Shown here: positions 1 to 8,394 of the stretch, one piece after another | Position numbering within the stretch: position 1 is the first letter of the stretch | How the letters are laid out: every line of letters begins with the position of its first letter | Source of the DNA: an uncultured Coprococcus sp. | Lineage (GTDB): Bacteria; Bacillota; Clostridia; Lachnospirales; Lachnospiraceae | Reading direction: 5' to 3' | Length of the DNA: 33,088 nt | Assembly (NCBI GenBank): GCA_947632705.1 | Contig: CANRQE010000023.1 | Span: 1-33,088, forward strand | Made by a program: the position numbers and the translations under genes | The notes under the pieces: model-generated | What the model was told of the DNA's origin: nothing | The model's input: the letters and a program-made list of their open reading frames with translations, nothing else | Databases searched by the model: none

Positions 1-395
1 ATAAACGCGAGCACTTCTCCGCCTACATTCTGTTTTCTTGCTTCCTTATCGGTCAGCACTCCTTTGTTCGTGGAAATGATAGCTGTACCTAAACCACCAA
101 GAACCTTTGGAAGCTCATCCTTGCTGGCATATACACGAAGACCCGGTTTAGAAATTCTCTTAAGGCCTGTGATAACCTTCTCATTTTTATCTGCGCCATA
201 CTTCAATGTGATCTTGATTGTCTCGAACTTACCGTCTTCGATGATATCTACCGCCTGAACATATCCTTCTGATAAAAGTATGTCTGCAATCGCTTTCTTC
301 ATCTTTGAAGCAGGGATTTCGACTGTATCATGCTTTGCTGTATTCGCATTGCGGATTCTTGTAAGCATATCTGCTATTGGATCGCTCATTGACAT
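1..395 (-). CDS. rpsH: 30S ribosomal protein S8 (3' end cut by window edge)
   Basis: Small-subunit protein that binds the central domain of 16S rRNA and in many bacteria represses the spc operon. Translation from the ATG at 395 begins [18 protein letters not shown] and continues to GGEVLAFI at base 1, the conserved S8 C-terminus, so probably only the last one or two codons and the stop are missing. A GGAGG lies 8 nt upstream of the start. It follows rpsN by 22 nt in the usual spc order. Recognition is certain; only the terminal residues are unseen. Confidence 0.97.
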   Translation of the reverse strand, partial: MSMSDPIADMLTRIRNANTAKHDTVEIPASKMKKAIADILLSEGYVQAVDIIEDGKFETIKITLKYGADKNEKVITGLKRISKPGLRVYASKDELPKVLGGLGTAIISTNKGVLTDKEARKQNVGGEVLAF

Positions 396-417
396 AATAA
401 TTTCCTCCTTCTTCCTT

Positions 418-603
418 CTACCAGCTTGATTTTTTAACGCCAGGTATCTGTCCCTTATATGCTAATTCACGGAAGCAGATTCTACAGATTCCGTATTTCT
501 TTAATACTGAATGTGGACGTCCACAAATTCTGCAGCGGGTGTATTCTCTTGTTGAGAATTTCTGCTTACGCTGCTGTTTTACTTTCATTGCTGTTTTAGC
601 CAT
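418..603 (-). CDS. rpsN: 30S ribosomal protein S14, type Z (zinc-binding)
   Basis: Short 61-residue S14 of the small-subunit head. It contains the CxxC...CxxC zinc ribbon (RCRIC, then GICRIC), which marks the zinc-dependent short form rather than the roughly 100-residue zinc-independent form. Position between rplE and rpsH is the standard spc order. Start ATG at 603 has a GGAGG upstream. As a zinc-containing S14 it may have a zinc-free paralogue elsewhere in the genome, which this window cannot show. Confidence 0.98.
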   Translation of the reverse strand: MAKTAMKVKQQRKQKFSTREYTRCRICGRPHSVLKKYGICRICFRELAYKGQIPGVKKSSW

Positions 604-618
604 GCTGAATCTCCTCCT

Positions 619-1158
619 TTAATTGCTATAAGGCATTCCGAACAGTGTCAATAACTCACGGGCTTCTTCGTCAGTCTTTGCAGTTGTTACGAATACAATA
701 TCCATACCTCTTACCTTATCTACCTTATCGTACTCGATTTCAGGGAAGATAAGCTGTTCCTTAATACCTAATGCGTAATTTCCTCTTCCGTCAAATCCGT
801 TCGGATTGATACCACGGAAGTCACGCACACGAGGAAGGGCAAGATTTACTAAACGATCTAAAAACTCATACATTTTCTCACCGCGAAGCGTTACCTTACA
901 TCCGATCGGCATTCCCTCTCTTAATTTAAAGTTTGCAACTGATTTCTTCGCACGGGTTACAACTGCCTTCTGGCCTGAGATAATCTCGAGATCCTTGACT
1001 GCAGCATCCAGAACCTTTGCATTTTCTCTTGCTTCACCAACGCCCATATTGATCACGATCTTTTCAAGCTTTGGAATCTGCATTACATTTTTATATCCGA
1101 ATTTCTCGGTCATAGCGCCTTTGATTTCAGCGTCATATTTTTCTCTAAGTCTACTCAA
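619..1158 (-). CDS. rplE: 50S ribosomal protein L5
   Basis: L5 binds 5S rRNA and the central protuberance of the large subunit. The 179-residue product has normal L5 length and motifs, including [10 protein letters not shown] near residues 34-43 and [17 protein letters not shown] near 112-128. The start codon is TTG at 1158 ([11 protein letters not shown] follows), with GGAGG 9 nt upstream. No in-frame ATG fits the known N-terminus, so the TTG start is well supported although unusual for such a highly expressed gene. It lies 22 nt after rplX. Confidence 0.97.
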   Translation of the reverse strand: MSRLREKYDAEIKGAMTEKFGYKNVMQIPKLEKIVINMGVGEARENAKVLDAAVKDLEIISGQKAVVTRAKKSVANFKLREGMPIGCKVTLRGEKMYEFLDRLVNLALPRVRDFRGINPNGFDGRGNYALGIKEQLIFPEIEYDKVDKVRGMDIVFVTTAKTDEEARELLTLFGMPYSN

Positions 1159-1180
1159 CTAAGACGACCTCCTTCCAAAA

Positions 1181-1498
1181 TTAATCTATCTTTTCTGTCT
1201 TACCATTCACTTTAGCTACACGAACCTTGTCCTTGCCGGTGCCTTCAAAACCGACTCTTACAGGCTTGCCCTTGTAAAGATACATTACGTTAGAGATGTC
1301 CAGTGGAGCTTCCATTTCAATGATTCCACCCTGCTGGTTAGCCATGCTTGGTTTGCTGTGCTTAAACACCTTATTTGCGCCTTCAACAATTACGGTACCC
1401 TTTTTGCTGTCTACGGACAGAACCTTTCCCTCTTTGCCTTTATCCTTGCCGGCAATGATCTGTACCATATCGTCTTTTTTAATCTTCATTGTTGCCAT
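1181..1498 (-). CDS. rplX: 50S ribosomal protein L24
   Basis: Assembly-initiating large-subunit protein, 105 residues, with the KOW motif (DMVQIIAGKDKGKEGKVL) near the N-terminus. The ATG at 1498 has GGAGG 8 nt upstream. A second in-frame ATG three codons later is less well spaced. It sits between rplN (13 nt gap) and rplE as in other spc operons. Confidence 0.97.
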   Translation of the reverse strand: MATMKIKKDDMVQIIAGKDKGKEGKVLSVDSKKGTVIVEGANKVFKHSKPSMANQQGGIIEMEAPLDISNVMYLYKGKPVRVGFEGTGKDKVRVAKVNGKTEKID

Positions 1499-1511
1499 GG
1501 TTTACACCTCC

Positions 1512-1880
1512 TTATAATACTTCAGGTGCAAGTGAGACAATCTTCATAAACTTCTTATCTCTCAATTCTCTTGCAACCGGTCCAAAGATACGTGTCCCTC
1601 TTGGATTCAAATCGTCTCTTATGATAACAGCGGCATTCTCATCAAATCTGATATATGAGCCGTCTTTCCGACGTGCGCCCTTCTTTGTTCTTACAACTAC
1701 GGCCTTTACTACATCACCTTTTTTTACAACTCCGCCTGGTGTTGCATCTTTTACTGAGGCAACGATGATATCGCCGATATTTGCATATCTTCTAACTGAG
1801 CCGCCTAATACTCTGATACAAAGTAACTCTTTTGCACCGGTATTATCAGCAACTTTAAGTCTTGTTTCCTGCTGAACCAT
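1512..1880 (-). CDS. rplN: 50S ribosomal protein L14
   Basis: A 122-residue L14, the standard length, starting [18 protein letters not shown] and ending with [12 protein letters not shown]14 lies at the subunit interface. The open frame extends 14 codons further upstream, but the ATG at 1880 matches the conserved N-terminus and has a GGAGG upstream, and a longer start would overlap rpsQ. It is the first spc-type gene after the S10-type block; no promoter or terminator is visible between the blocks, so S10 and spc look like one transcription unit. Confidence 0.98.
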   Translation of the reverse strand: MVQQETRLKVADNTGAKELLCIRVLGGSVRRYANIGDIIVASVKDATPGGVVKKGDVVKAVVVRTKKGARRKDGSYIRFDENAAVIIRDDLNPRGTRIFGPVARELRDKKFMKIVSLAPEVL

Positions 1881-1893
1881 TTTATTTGCCTCC

Positions 1894-2148
1894 TTATTTT
1901 GCCTTTTCGATGATCTCAACAAGTCTCCATCTCTTATCCTTCGATAATGGTCTTGTCTCCATAACTTTTACTCTATCGCCAACCTTGCACTCATTCTTTT
2001 CATCATGAGCTTTTAACTTATAGGTTCTCTTTACAATCTTTCCATAAAGAGGATGCTTAACGTTATCTACGATAGAAACAACAATTGTCTTATCCATCTT
2101 GTCACTTGTAACAATACCTACACGTGTTTTTCTCAGATTTCTTTCCAC
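1894..2148 (-). CDS. rpsQ: 30S ribosomal protein S17
   Basis: Primary 16S rRNA-binding protein, 84 residues from a GTG start at 2148, with an AAGGAGG 7 nt upstream. A longer frame opening with TTG at 2166 would begin inside the ribosome binding site and is rejected. The protein has the expected [20 protein letters not shown]-terminal motif. It lies 23 nt after rpmC. Confidence 0.97.
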   Translation of the reverse strand: MERNLRKTRVGIVTSDKMDKTIVVSIVDNVKHPLYGKIVKRTYKLKAHDEKNECKVGDRVKVMETRPLSKDKRWRLVEIIEKAK

Positions 2149-2171
2149 AAATATTCCTCCTTCCAAGATAA

Positions 2172-2375
2172 CTAAGCATTAGCCTTCTGGGCTATAATAG
2201 TCTGTATTCTTGCGATGTTTTTTCTGACTTCTTTGATTCTGCTTGTATTATCCAGCTGATTTGTAGCGTTCTGGAATCTTAAATTGAACAATTCCTTTTT
2301 TGCAGCTACTAACTCGTTCTGAAGCTCATCTACTGATTTACTGTTTAATTCATTCATAAAATCCTTAGTTTTCAC
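2172..2375 (-). CDS. rpmC: 50S ribosomal protein L29
   Basis: A 67-residue L29, located at the polypeptide exit tunnel, with the conserved [20 protein letters not shown] core. The GTG start at 2375 overlaps the end of rplP by 11 nt, with AGGAGG 9 nt upstream. An ATG six codons later (2357) is a possible alternative but would remove residues typical of clostridial L29. The overlap suggests translational coupling with rplP. Confidence 0.96.
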   Translation of the reverse strand: MKTKDFMNELNSKSVDELQNELVAAKKELFNLRFQNATNQLDNTSRIKEVRKNIARIQTIIAQKANA

Positions 2376-2802
2376 TGCCTGCTACCTCCTCTAATTCTGC
2401 TTTTGTTACAATCTTACACTTCAACGGGAGCTTATGCATAGCCAGTCTCAAAGCCTCTTTTGCGATCTCTTCAGATACCTCTGAAACCTCAAACATCACT
2501 CTGCCCGGCTTTACAACTGCTACCCAGTATTCAAGTGAACCTTTTCCTGAACCCATACGGGTTTCAGCAGGCTTTGCTGTAACCGGCTTGTCAGGGAATA
2601 TCTTAATAAAAACTTTACCGCTACGCTTCATATATCTTGTCATTGCGATACGGGCTGCTTCAATCTGGTTGGACTTAACCCATGCAGGCTCTAACGCAAC
2701 GAGTCCATATTCACCGTTCGTAATCTTATTGCCTCTAAGTGCCTTACCAGCCATAGAGCCTCTGAACTGCTTACGACGCTTTACTCTCTTAGGCATTAAC
2801 AT
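2365..2802 (-). CDS. rplP: 50S ribosomal protein L16
   Basis: A 145-residue L16, beginning [15 protein letters not shown] and carrying the conserved [13 protein letters not shown] segment. L16 lies near the peptidyl-transferase centre and A site. The ATG overlaps the stop of rpsC by one base (TAATG), indicating coupled translation. Its 3' end overlaps rpmC by 11 nt. Confidence 0.98.
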   Translation of the reverse strand: MLMPKRVKRRKQFRGSMAGKALRGNKITNGEYGLVALEPAWVKSNQIEAARIAMTRYMKRSGKVFIKIFPDKPVTAKPAETRMGSGKGSLEYWVAVVKPGRVMFEVSEVSEEIAKEALRLAMHKLPLKCKIVTKAELEEVAGSEN

Positions 2803-3467
2803 TATTTATCGCTCCCTTCCTTTTTTCCCTTTTCAGGAAGTACTTCTCCATGGTAAACCCATGTCTTTACACCAACCTTGCCAAACGTGGTATCTGCTTC
2901 TGCAAAACCATATTCAATATCAGCACGAAGTGTCTGAAGAGGAATTGTTCCCTGGCTGTAGAACTCTGTTCTTGCCATATCAGCTCCGCCGAGACGTCCG
3001 GAGCAGGCTGCCTTGATACCAAGTGCACCTGACTTCATGGTTCTGCCCATACAGGATTTCATTGCTTTTCTGAAAGAGATACGATTCTCAAGCTGTGCAG
3101 CAATATTCTCAGCAACTAACTGTGCATCCGCATCCGGCTTCTTGATTTCTTTAACGTCAATGAACAGCTTCTTGTCTGTCAGTTTCTGTGTATCAGCTTT
3201 GATTTTTTCAATTCCGGCACCACCCTTACCGATGATGACACCCGGCTTTGCTGTATATAATGCAACCTTTACTCTGTCAGCCGCTCTCTCGATTTCGATC
3301 TTAGAAATATTGGCATTGTAAAGGGTTTTCTTTAAATAAGTTCTGATCTTATGGTCTTCTACTAAATTATTAGCGAATTCATCATTCTTGGTATCAGCAT
3401 ACCATCTGGAATCCCAGTCCTTGATAATTCCGACTCTTAAGCCATGTGGATTAACCTTCTGTCCCAT
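2802..3467 (-). CDS. rpsC: 30S ribosomal protein S3
   Basis: Small-subunit head protein at the mRNA entry channel, 221 residues. It begins [20 protein letters not shown] and contains the KH domain signature [13 protein letters not shown] near residues 77-89. The ribosome binding site overlaps the rplV stop codon (TAGGAGG), only 10 nt separating the genes, so translation is probably coupled. Confidence 0.98.
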   Translation of the reverse strand: MGQKVNPHGLRVGIIKDWDSRWYADTKNDEFANNLVEDHKIRTYLKKTLYNANISKIEIERAADRVKVALYTAKPGVIIGKGGAGIEKIKADTQKLTDKKLFIDVKEIKKPDADAQLVAENIAAQLENRISFRKAMKSCMGRTMKSGALGIKAACSGRLGGADMARTEFYSQGTIPLQTLRADIEYGFAEADTTFGKVGVKTWVYHGEVLPEKGKKEGSDK

Positions 3468-3477
3468 CGTTTACCTC

Positions 3478-3864
3478 CTATCTTTCATCAAGCACGATTG
3501 TAATGTGGCTTGTTCTCTTTTCTATTCTGTAAGCTCTGCCCTGTGCTCTAGGATGAACTCTCTTCATTGTAGGTCCCTTATTTGCATAACATTCTGCAAT
3601 ATAAAGGTCTTCCATCTTCAAACCATTATTATTTTCAGCATTTGCAATTGCTGACTTTAACAGCTTTTCTATCACACTTGAGCCATATCTGGGATTATAT
3701 GCAAGAATGGCCAAAGCCGTCTGTACATCTTTGCCTCTGATCGCATCCAGTACATAGCAGGCCTTTGTTACTGATACTCTTGCGTATGAAACCTTCGCTG
3801 ATGGTCTTGTATCTTTATTCTCATTTCTGAGTCTCTTATCATGGGATCTATGTCCTTTCGCCAT
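3478..3864 (-). CDS. rplV: 50S ribosomal protein L22
   Basis: Exit-tunnel protein, 128 residues. The open frame extends upstream to 3969 but would then overlap rpsS; the ATG at 3864 (MAKGHRSHDKRL) has a good GGAGG and matches family length. The C-terminus shows the conserved RVHPRAQGRAYRIEKRTSHI hairpin that reaches into the tunnel and is the usual site of macrolide-resistance changes; nothing abnormal is seen. Confidence 0.97.
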   Translation of the reverse strand: MAKGHRSHDKRLRNENKDTRPSAKVSYARVSVTKACYVLDAIRGKDVQTALAILAYNPRYGSSVIEKLLKSAIANAENNNGLKMEDLYIAECYANKGPTMKRVHPRAQGRAYRIEKRTSHITIVLDER

Positions 3865-3889
3865 GGTAAATCCTCCTTTCAAATATTCC

Positions 3890-4168
3890 TTATCTTCTAC
3901 CCTTCTTCTCGTCCTTACCGTGGCCTCTATAGGTTCTTGTAACAACGAATTCACCAAGCTTATGTCCAACCATATCCTCTGTCACATATACAGGTACATG
4001 CTTTCTTCCATCATGTACAGCAATTGTATGACCTACAAAGGATGGGAAAATGGTCGAACGTCTTGACCATGTCTTAATTACTTCTTTTTTATTGCTGGCA
4101 TTCAGCGCATCTATTTTCTTGAGCAGGTGCTCATCTGCAAATGGTCCTTTTTTTAATGAACGAGCCAT
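3890..4168 (-). CDS. rpsS: 30S ribosomal protein S19
   Basis: A 92-residue S19 ([16 protein letters not shown]), which works with S13 at the head of the small subunit. The ATG at 4168 is 7 nt after GGAGG; the in-frame ATG at 4174 is only 1 nt after it and is rejected. It is separated from rplB by 12 nt and from rplV by 25 nt. Confidence 0.98.
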   Translation of the reverse strand: MARSLKKGPFADEHLLKKIDALNASNKKEVIKTWSRRSTIFPSFVGHTIAVHDGRKHVPVYVTEDMVGHKLGEFVVTRTYRGHGKDEKKGRR

Positions 4169-4180
4169 TGTCATACCTCC

Positions 4181-5026
4181 TTAATTAACACTCTTACCGT
4201 CTCTTCTTCTTACAATCAGTTTGTTGGACTGCTTGTTTTTCTTTCTTGTCTTAAGACCCATTGCCGGCTTACCCCATGGAGTTGAAGGACCCGGGCGACC
4301 GATTGGCGCTCTTCCTTCACCACCACCGTGTGGATGGTCATTCGGGTTCATAACCGAACCACGGACTGTCGGTCTGATACCCATGTGACGTTTCCGTCCG
4401 GCTTTACCGATATTAACAAGGCCATGTTCAATGTTTCCTACCTGACCGATGGTTGCTCTGCAGTTGATCGGAACCATTCTCATCTCACCTGAAGGAAGTC
4501 TGAGTGTTGCATACTTTCCTTCCTTCGCCATAAGCTGTGCTGAATTGCCGGCTGAACGAACCATCTGTCCGCCTTTGCCCGGATACAATTCAATGTTGTG
4601 TACCTGTGTACCAACCGGAATATTCTGAAGTGGAAGGCAGTTACCAATCTTGATTTCTGCTTCCGGTCCGTTTGTCAAAACGTCACCGACTGCAAGCTTA
4701 TATGGTGCAAGAATATATCTCTTCTCACCGTCTGCATAAAACAGCAGTGCAATATTTGCGGATCTGTTCGGATCATACTCGATTGCATTTACTGTTGCCG
4801 GTATTCCGTCTTTGTCATTTCTCTTGAAATCTATAATTCTGTATTTCTGCTTTACACCACCACCGTGATGTCTTACTGTAATCTTTCCCTGATTGTTACG
4901 ACCGGCCGTCTTATTCTTTGGTGCTAAAAGTGACTTTTCCGGCGTTGACTTTGTAATCTCGGAAAAATCAAGACCAGTCATATGTCTTCTGGAAGGTGTA
5001 TATGGGTTATATGTCTTAATTCCCAT
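4181..5026 (-). CDS. rplB: 50S ribosomal protein L2
   Basis: A 281-residue L2, one of the most conserved large-subunit proteins and needed for subunit association and peptidyl-transferase activity. The start [18 protein letters not shown] and the C-terminal [21 protein letters not shown] segment (here [20 protein letters not shown]) are clear, including the essential histidine region. The 86-nt gap before it (5027-5112) is longer than other gaps in the operon and holds only the ribosome binding site as far as I can tell. Confidence 0.98.
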   Translation of the reverse strand: MGIKTYNPYTPSRRHMTGLDFSEITKSTPEKSLLAPKNKTAGRNNQGKITVRHHGGGVKQKYRIIDFKRNDKDGIPATVNAIEYDPNRSANIALLFYADGEKRYILAPYKLAVGDVLTNGPEAEIKIGNCLPLQNIPVGTQVHNIELYPGKGGQMVRSAGNSAQLMAKEGKYATLRLPSGEMRMVPINCRATIGQVGNIEHGLVNIGKAGRKRHMGIRPTVRGSVMNPNDHPHGGGEGRAPIGRPGPSTPWGKPAMGLKTRKKNKQSNKLIVRRRDGKSVN

Positions 5027-5112
5027 TTTAGGTTCTCCTTTCGGTTCAATTTATTGTCACGCTTTGAGTGCGTATATCTTCCGGGCTTATATCCAAGCCT
5101 TTCGCAAACGGT

Positions 5113-5412
5113 TTACAGACCTTCAAAGAGCTCAATATCCTTGCTGTCTGCCGTCAACTGAACGATCGCTTTCTTATACTTTGCGGTTCTGCCGAATGTC
5201 ATCCCGCGTCTCTTTACCTTGCCATCGTTGTTCATGGTATTTACCTTTGATACCTTTGTTCCCTCGAACATCTTCTCAACAGCCTCTTTTACCATAGACT
5301 TTGTTGCATCCGGGTGAACCAGAAATGTGTACTTCTTCTCAGCCATTGCATTCATACTTTTTTCTGTAATAACCGGCTTCAGTATAACGTCATAATATTT
5401 GATGTCTGCCAT
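5113..5412 (-). CDS. rplW: 50S ribosomal protein L23
   Basis: A 99-residue L23, the exit-site protein that docks trigger factor and SRP. It begins [19 protein letters not shown] and has the [20 protein letters not shown] segment. The ATG overlaps the rplD stop by one base (TAATG), indicating coupling. Confidence 0.97.
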   Translation of the reverse strand: MADIKYYDVILKPVITEKSMNAMAEKKYTFLVHPDATKSMVKEAVEKMFEGTKVSKVNTMNNDGKVKRRGMTFGRTAKYKKAIVQLTADSKDIELFEGL

Positions 5413-6032
5413 TATGCGTACACCTCCTCTATTGCTGCTACAGCTTCCTTGGTAAGAACAAGCTTCTCATATTTGAGAATATCATATACACTTAAAGAAT
5501 TTACAAGTGTTGTCTTAACGGTCGGAAGATTGTTAGCTGAACAAACAACATTATTGTTTTTATCCTTTGTAACGATCAATGACTTTGGCGCTTTCAGATT
5601 TGCAAGAATCTTTGCAAAAGCGCTTGTCTTAATCTCATCCATCTCCAGCTTATCAACGACTACCAGCTTCTCCTCTGCAAGCTTGGCGGACAATGCCGAC
5701 TTCATTGCAAGCTGTTTTTCCTTCTTATTCATCTTAACGGAATAATCTCTTGGCTTTGGTGCAAATACGACACCGCCGCCCTTCCACTGCGGAGATCTGA
5801 TAGAGCCCTGTCTCGCATGACCGGTTCCCTTTTGTCTCCAAGGCTTTCTTCCGCCGCCTGACACTTCTGAACGTGTCTTGGCGCTCTGTGTTCCCTGACG
5901 GCTGTTAGCCATCTGGCCAACAACAGCCAAATGCAATAAATGCTCATTTATCTCTACACCGAAAACTGCATCGCTGAGTTCTAATGTCTCAACTTCATTT
6001 CCTTCGATGTCATAAACCTTAACTGATGCCAT
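5412..6032 (-). CDS. rplD: 50S ribosomal protein L4
   Basis: A 206-residue L4. Start chosen at the ATG at 6032 ([15 protein letters not shown]) because GGAGG stands 7 nt upstream; the frame extends six codons further. The extended loop that lines the exit tunnel is present ([20 protein letters not shown]). In E. coli L4 represses its own operon at the S10 leader; whether the leader here does the same is unknown. Confidence 0.97.
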   Translation of the reverse strand: MASVKVYDIEGNEVETLELSDAVFGVEINEHLLHLAVVGQMANSRQGTQSAKTRSEVSGGGRKPWRQKGTGHARQGSIRSPQWKGGGVVFAPKPRDYSVKMNKKEKQLAMKSALSAKLAEEKLVVVDKLEMDEIKTSAFAKILANLKAPKSLIVTKDKNNNVVCSANNLPTVKTTLVNSLSVYDILKYEKLVLTKEAVAAIEEVYA

Positions 6033-6054
6033 GTCTGTTCCTCCTTTCAAAAGT

Positions 6055-6738
6055 CTACTTACCAGACTTTACTGTATCCTTAATCATGACTAATGATTTC
6101 TTTGGTCCCGGAACTGCACCCTTTACCAAAATAACATCATTTTCTACATCTATCTTAACTACCTCAAGGTTCTGGATCGTAACTCTTACATTTCCCATGT
6201 GTCCCGGCATCTTCTTGCCCTTGAACACTCTGCCCGGAGTAGTCGCAGAGCCATTGGAACCTGCATGCCTGTGATACTTGGAACCATGAGCGGAAGGACC
6301 TGATTTCAAGCCGTGTCTTTTCAGACCGCCGGCATAACCCTTACCTTTTGTCTTGGCAGTTACATCAATCTTGTCGCCCTCAGCGAAGATATCTGCCTTA
6401 ATCTCTGCTCCAAGCTCATATTCTGCTGCGTTGTCAAGTCTGAACTCTCTGTAGAAGGTCTTTGGCGTTGTACCGGCCTTCTTTGCATGTCCCACCTCTG
6501 CTTTACCAGCACCATGTGGATTTCTGATAACTTTCTTTCCTGAAACGTCCTTTGTTGTAATTCTTTCTTTCTTCTCGCCGAATCCTACCTGAATTGCATC
6601 GTAACCGTCATTTTCAACCGTTTTAACCTGAGTTACAACACATGGACCAGCCTGTAATACCGTAACCGGCGTCAACACACCGTTTTCGTCGAAGATTTGT
6701 GTCATCCCGACTTTGGTTGCTAAAATAGCTTTCTTCAT
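6055..6738 (-). CDS. rplC: 50S ribosomal protein L3
   Basis: A 227-residue L3, beginning [16 protein letters not shown] and containing the central [24 protein letters not shown] segment (here [19 protein letters not shown]). L3 starts large-subunit assembly and its loop reaches the peptidyl-transferase centre. Its start lies 138 nt after the rpsJ stop, a wider gap than anywhere else in the operon, with two small hairpins in it. Confidence 0.97.
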   Translation of the reverse strand: MKKAILATKVGMTQIFDENGVLTPVTVLQAGPCVVTQVKTVENDGYDAIQVGFGEKKERITTKDVSGKKVIRNPHGAGKAEVGHAKKAGTTPKTFYREFRLDNAAEYELGAEIKADIFAEGDKIDVTAKTKGKGYAGGLKRHGLKSGPSAHGSKYHRHAGSNGSATTPGRVFKGKKMPGHMGNVRVTIQNLEVVKIDVENDVILVKGAVPGPKKSLVMIKDTVKSGK

Positions 6739-6876
6739 TTTTGTTTCCTCCTAATTTAATTCACAGCGGATTGTTCGTCACAATCATACTAAATTACATC
6801 CCTGCCGGATGTTATTAGGTACTGTTCTTACATATAAATAATGTTGTGATTTGTTTTAAAATTAGTTCACTTCTAA
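6739..6876 (-). other. rpsJ-rplC spacer with two small hairpins
   Basis: The spacer between rpsJ and rplC is 138 nt. Reading the minus strand, two short perfect dyads are visible: ACATCC-ggcag-GGATGT and GATTGT-gacga-ACAATC, followed by the rplC GGAGG. No U-tract follows either, so they do not look like intrinsic terminators. They could be mRNA structure or processing sites. I see no convincing promoter. Confidence 0.4.
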
Positions 6877-7188
6877 TTACTTCATCTTGATGTCAATATA
6901 GACACCAGCCGACAGATCAATCTTCTGTAATGCATCAATTGTCTTCTGTGTCGGTGCAATTACATCGATCAGTCTCTTATGAGTTCTCTGCTCGAACTGT
7001 TCTCTGGAATACTTATACTTATGAACAGCTCTTAAGATTGTAATCTTCTCAATCTTTGTCGGCATCGGAACCGGTCCGCTGACCTTAGCGCCTGTCTTTT
7101 TAACAGTATCGATGATCTGGCTCGCTGCCTGATCAATCAGCTTGTGGTCATATGCCTTTAATGTGATTCTCATAATCTGATTTGCCAT
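6877..7188 (-). CDS. rpsJ: 30S ribosomal protein S10
   Basis: First gene of the operon, 103 residues from the ATG at 7188 ([20 protein letters not shown]). The frame extends upstream to 7284 but that part encodes nothing S10-like and lies in the leader. S10 is a small-subunit head protein (NusE in antitermination). The conserved [20 protein letters not shown] segment is present. GGAGG is 11 nt from the start, slightly long spacing, with a run of seven T between. Confidence 0.97.
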   Translation of the reverse strand: MANQIMRITLKAYDHKLIDQAASQIIDTVKKTGAKVSGPVPMPTKIEKITILRAVHKYKYSREQFEQRTHKRLIDVIAPTQKTIDALQKIDLSAGVYIDIKMK

Positions 7189-7424
7189 AAAAAAAGCCGC
7201 CTCCTTTTCGCACTGAATCGTACAACAAGTGGTGACTGCACACTCTCCCGTGTGTGTCCTGAATAAAATCATAGAACAAAACACGTCGTCTCTGCTCTTT
7301 GGCAGACAGTTTGGTACAGTGACTTGTCGTCAGTTATGATTAATTGACATTCGCTCCACGAAAAACCCATGTCACATCTCTATGACACAGCAACCTCCGT
7401 TTCTCCGCTATCATGTCACAGCAA
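7189..7424 (-). promoter_or_regulatory. S10 operon leader (5' UTR)
   Basis: About 235 nt lie between the predicted transcription start (near 7423) and rpsJ. The leader RNA contains a TGTGACAT-like element three times (twice as GTGACATG, once as GTGTCATA), and short stems such as GTCTGC/GCAGA near 7300 and CACAC/GTGTG near 7240. A run of five T follows one weak stem near 7370. Such a long leader is compatible with feedback by a ribosomal protein, but I do not recognise a known leader family. Nothing else occupies 7189-7509 apart from the promoter. Confidence 0.4.
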
Positions 7425-7429
7425 TCGTT

Positions 7430-7458
7430 ATTATATACCAGCATTTTTTGCTTTGCAA
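7430..7458 (-). promoter_or_regulatory. S10 operon promoter
   Basis: On the minus strand, -35 TTGCAA (7458-7453), a spacer of exactly 17 nt, and a perfect -10 TATAAT (7435-7430). It lies 240 nt upstream of rpsJ in the only intergenic gap before the operon. Sigma-A type by sequence; activity is inferred. Confidence 0.75.
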
Positions 7459-7509
7459 GCATTTTTTGGATTTTTTTGATAAATTGTACAGAACCAATCC
7501 TTTTCATTT

Positions 7510-8394
7510 TTACTTCAGCTTAAAGGTCTGTTTTAATTTCACGCCTTTGTTATTATATATTTCCAGCTTCGGAAGGCTTAACAGAAACGCCATAAACATC
7601 CGGTAGCCGTAATTTTCCGTAGCAAAATCCGGAAATTCCTTTTTGATTGCCGCCTCCAGCTCGTCCATATCCTCAATCCGGTTATTTCTCTTTCCCAGAT
7701 ATCCGTATATAAATGCCGCAATCTTATCCTTATGATCTACCGGCCTGATCAGGTTCCGGCTCCCTTCCTTTACAAGGAGGATTCCCTGTACATGCGTCAT
7801 CAGCATTGTCTCAAATGCGGTAAACCCATAGTTTCTGACATCAAATTCATGATACCTTGCACATAGTGCATCATATAATGCTCCGACAGACAGACTGGTT
7901 CCCCTGTTTCCTGCCAGAACGATCAGTTCTTTCATGCTGCGCACCACGTCTTCTAACGGAGTTGCCTCCTTCTCACAGGACATACCGGAAAGCATTTCAA
8001 GGAAGCGGACCCTTGTGGAAACCGGAATGTAGCACCGGGCCGCCGATGCAGGCGCCGCAACCGTTACCTGTTTTCCCTTTTTTTGCATACGGACTATCGC
8101 CGGGGCTGCATACGCTTCCCCTGTTGCGAGATAAATGCCATCTATATTCGGATTATCCGCCGCCTCCGTCATATCTAAAAACAGCTCCGCCGGAGTACGG
8201 TCCTGATAGACATTCCGGGTTTCAATTACACAAAGACCAGTCTGTTCAAGCTGCCTTCTCTTTTTTTCGCTTTTTCCGATATATCCGTATGCATACCGCA
8301 TAATTACCTGATAATGGTCAGATGCATCCTTGCAGATTGCATCCAGATATTTCAAATCAATTGTATTGATATCCACAAAAAGTGCCGCTCTCAT
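7510..8394 (-). CDS. NYN-like protein with two OST-HTH/LOTUS domains
   Basis: A 294-residue protein. Residues 1-135 look like an NYN/LabA-type PIN-fold domain (MRAALFVDIN at the N-terminus, then a Rossmann-like pattern). Residues about 147-217 and 222-290 are two OST-HTH (LOTUS) domains, each with the family hallmark before the last helices: FDVRNYG at 184-190 and FATENYG at 257-263. LOTUS domains bind RNA, so an RNA-related role is likely. D8 is kept, but the usual LxxD/SGDSDF-type acidic motifs are replaced by ELFLD (70-74) and TGEAYAAP (91-98), so nuclease activity is doubtful. The ATG at 8394 overlaps the stop of the methyltransferase gene (ATGA) and has GGAGG just upstream; an ATG at 8406 also has one. 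No terminator is seen after it before the S10 promoter. Confidence 0.8.
   Translation of the reverse strand: MRAALFVDINTIDLKYLDAICKDASDHYQVIMRYAYGYIGKSEKKRRQLEQTGLCVIETRNVYQDRTPAELFLDMTEAADNPNIDGIYLATGEAYAAPAIVRMQKKGKQVTVAAPASAARCYIPVSTRVRFLEMLSGMSCEKEATPLEDVVRSMKELIVLAGNRGTSLSVGALYDALCARYHEFDVRNYGFTAFETMLMTHVQGILLVKEGSRNLIRPVDHKDKIAAFIYGYLGKRNNRIEDMDELEAAIKKEFPDFATENYGYRMFMAFLLSLPKLEIYNNKGVKLKQTFKLK

Noticed and set aside
64..5745. Many plus-strand open frames opposite the ribosomal protein genes
   Set aside because: They are antisense shadows of well-conserved genes, lack ribosome binding sites and resemble no protein family.
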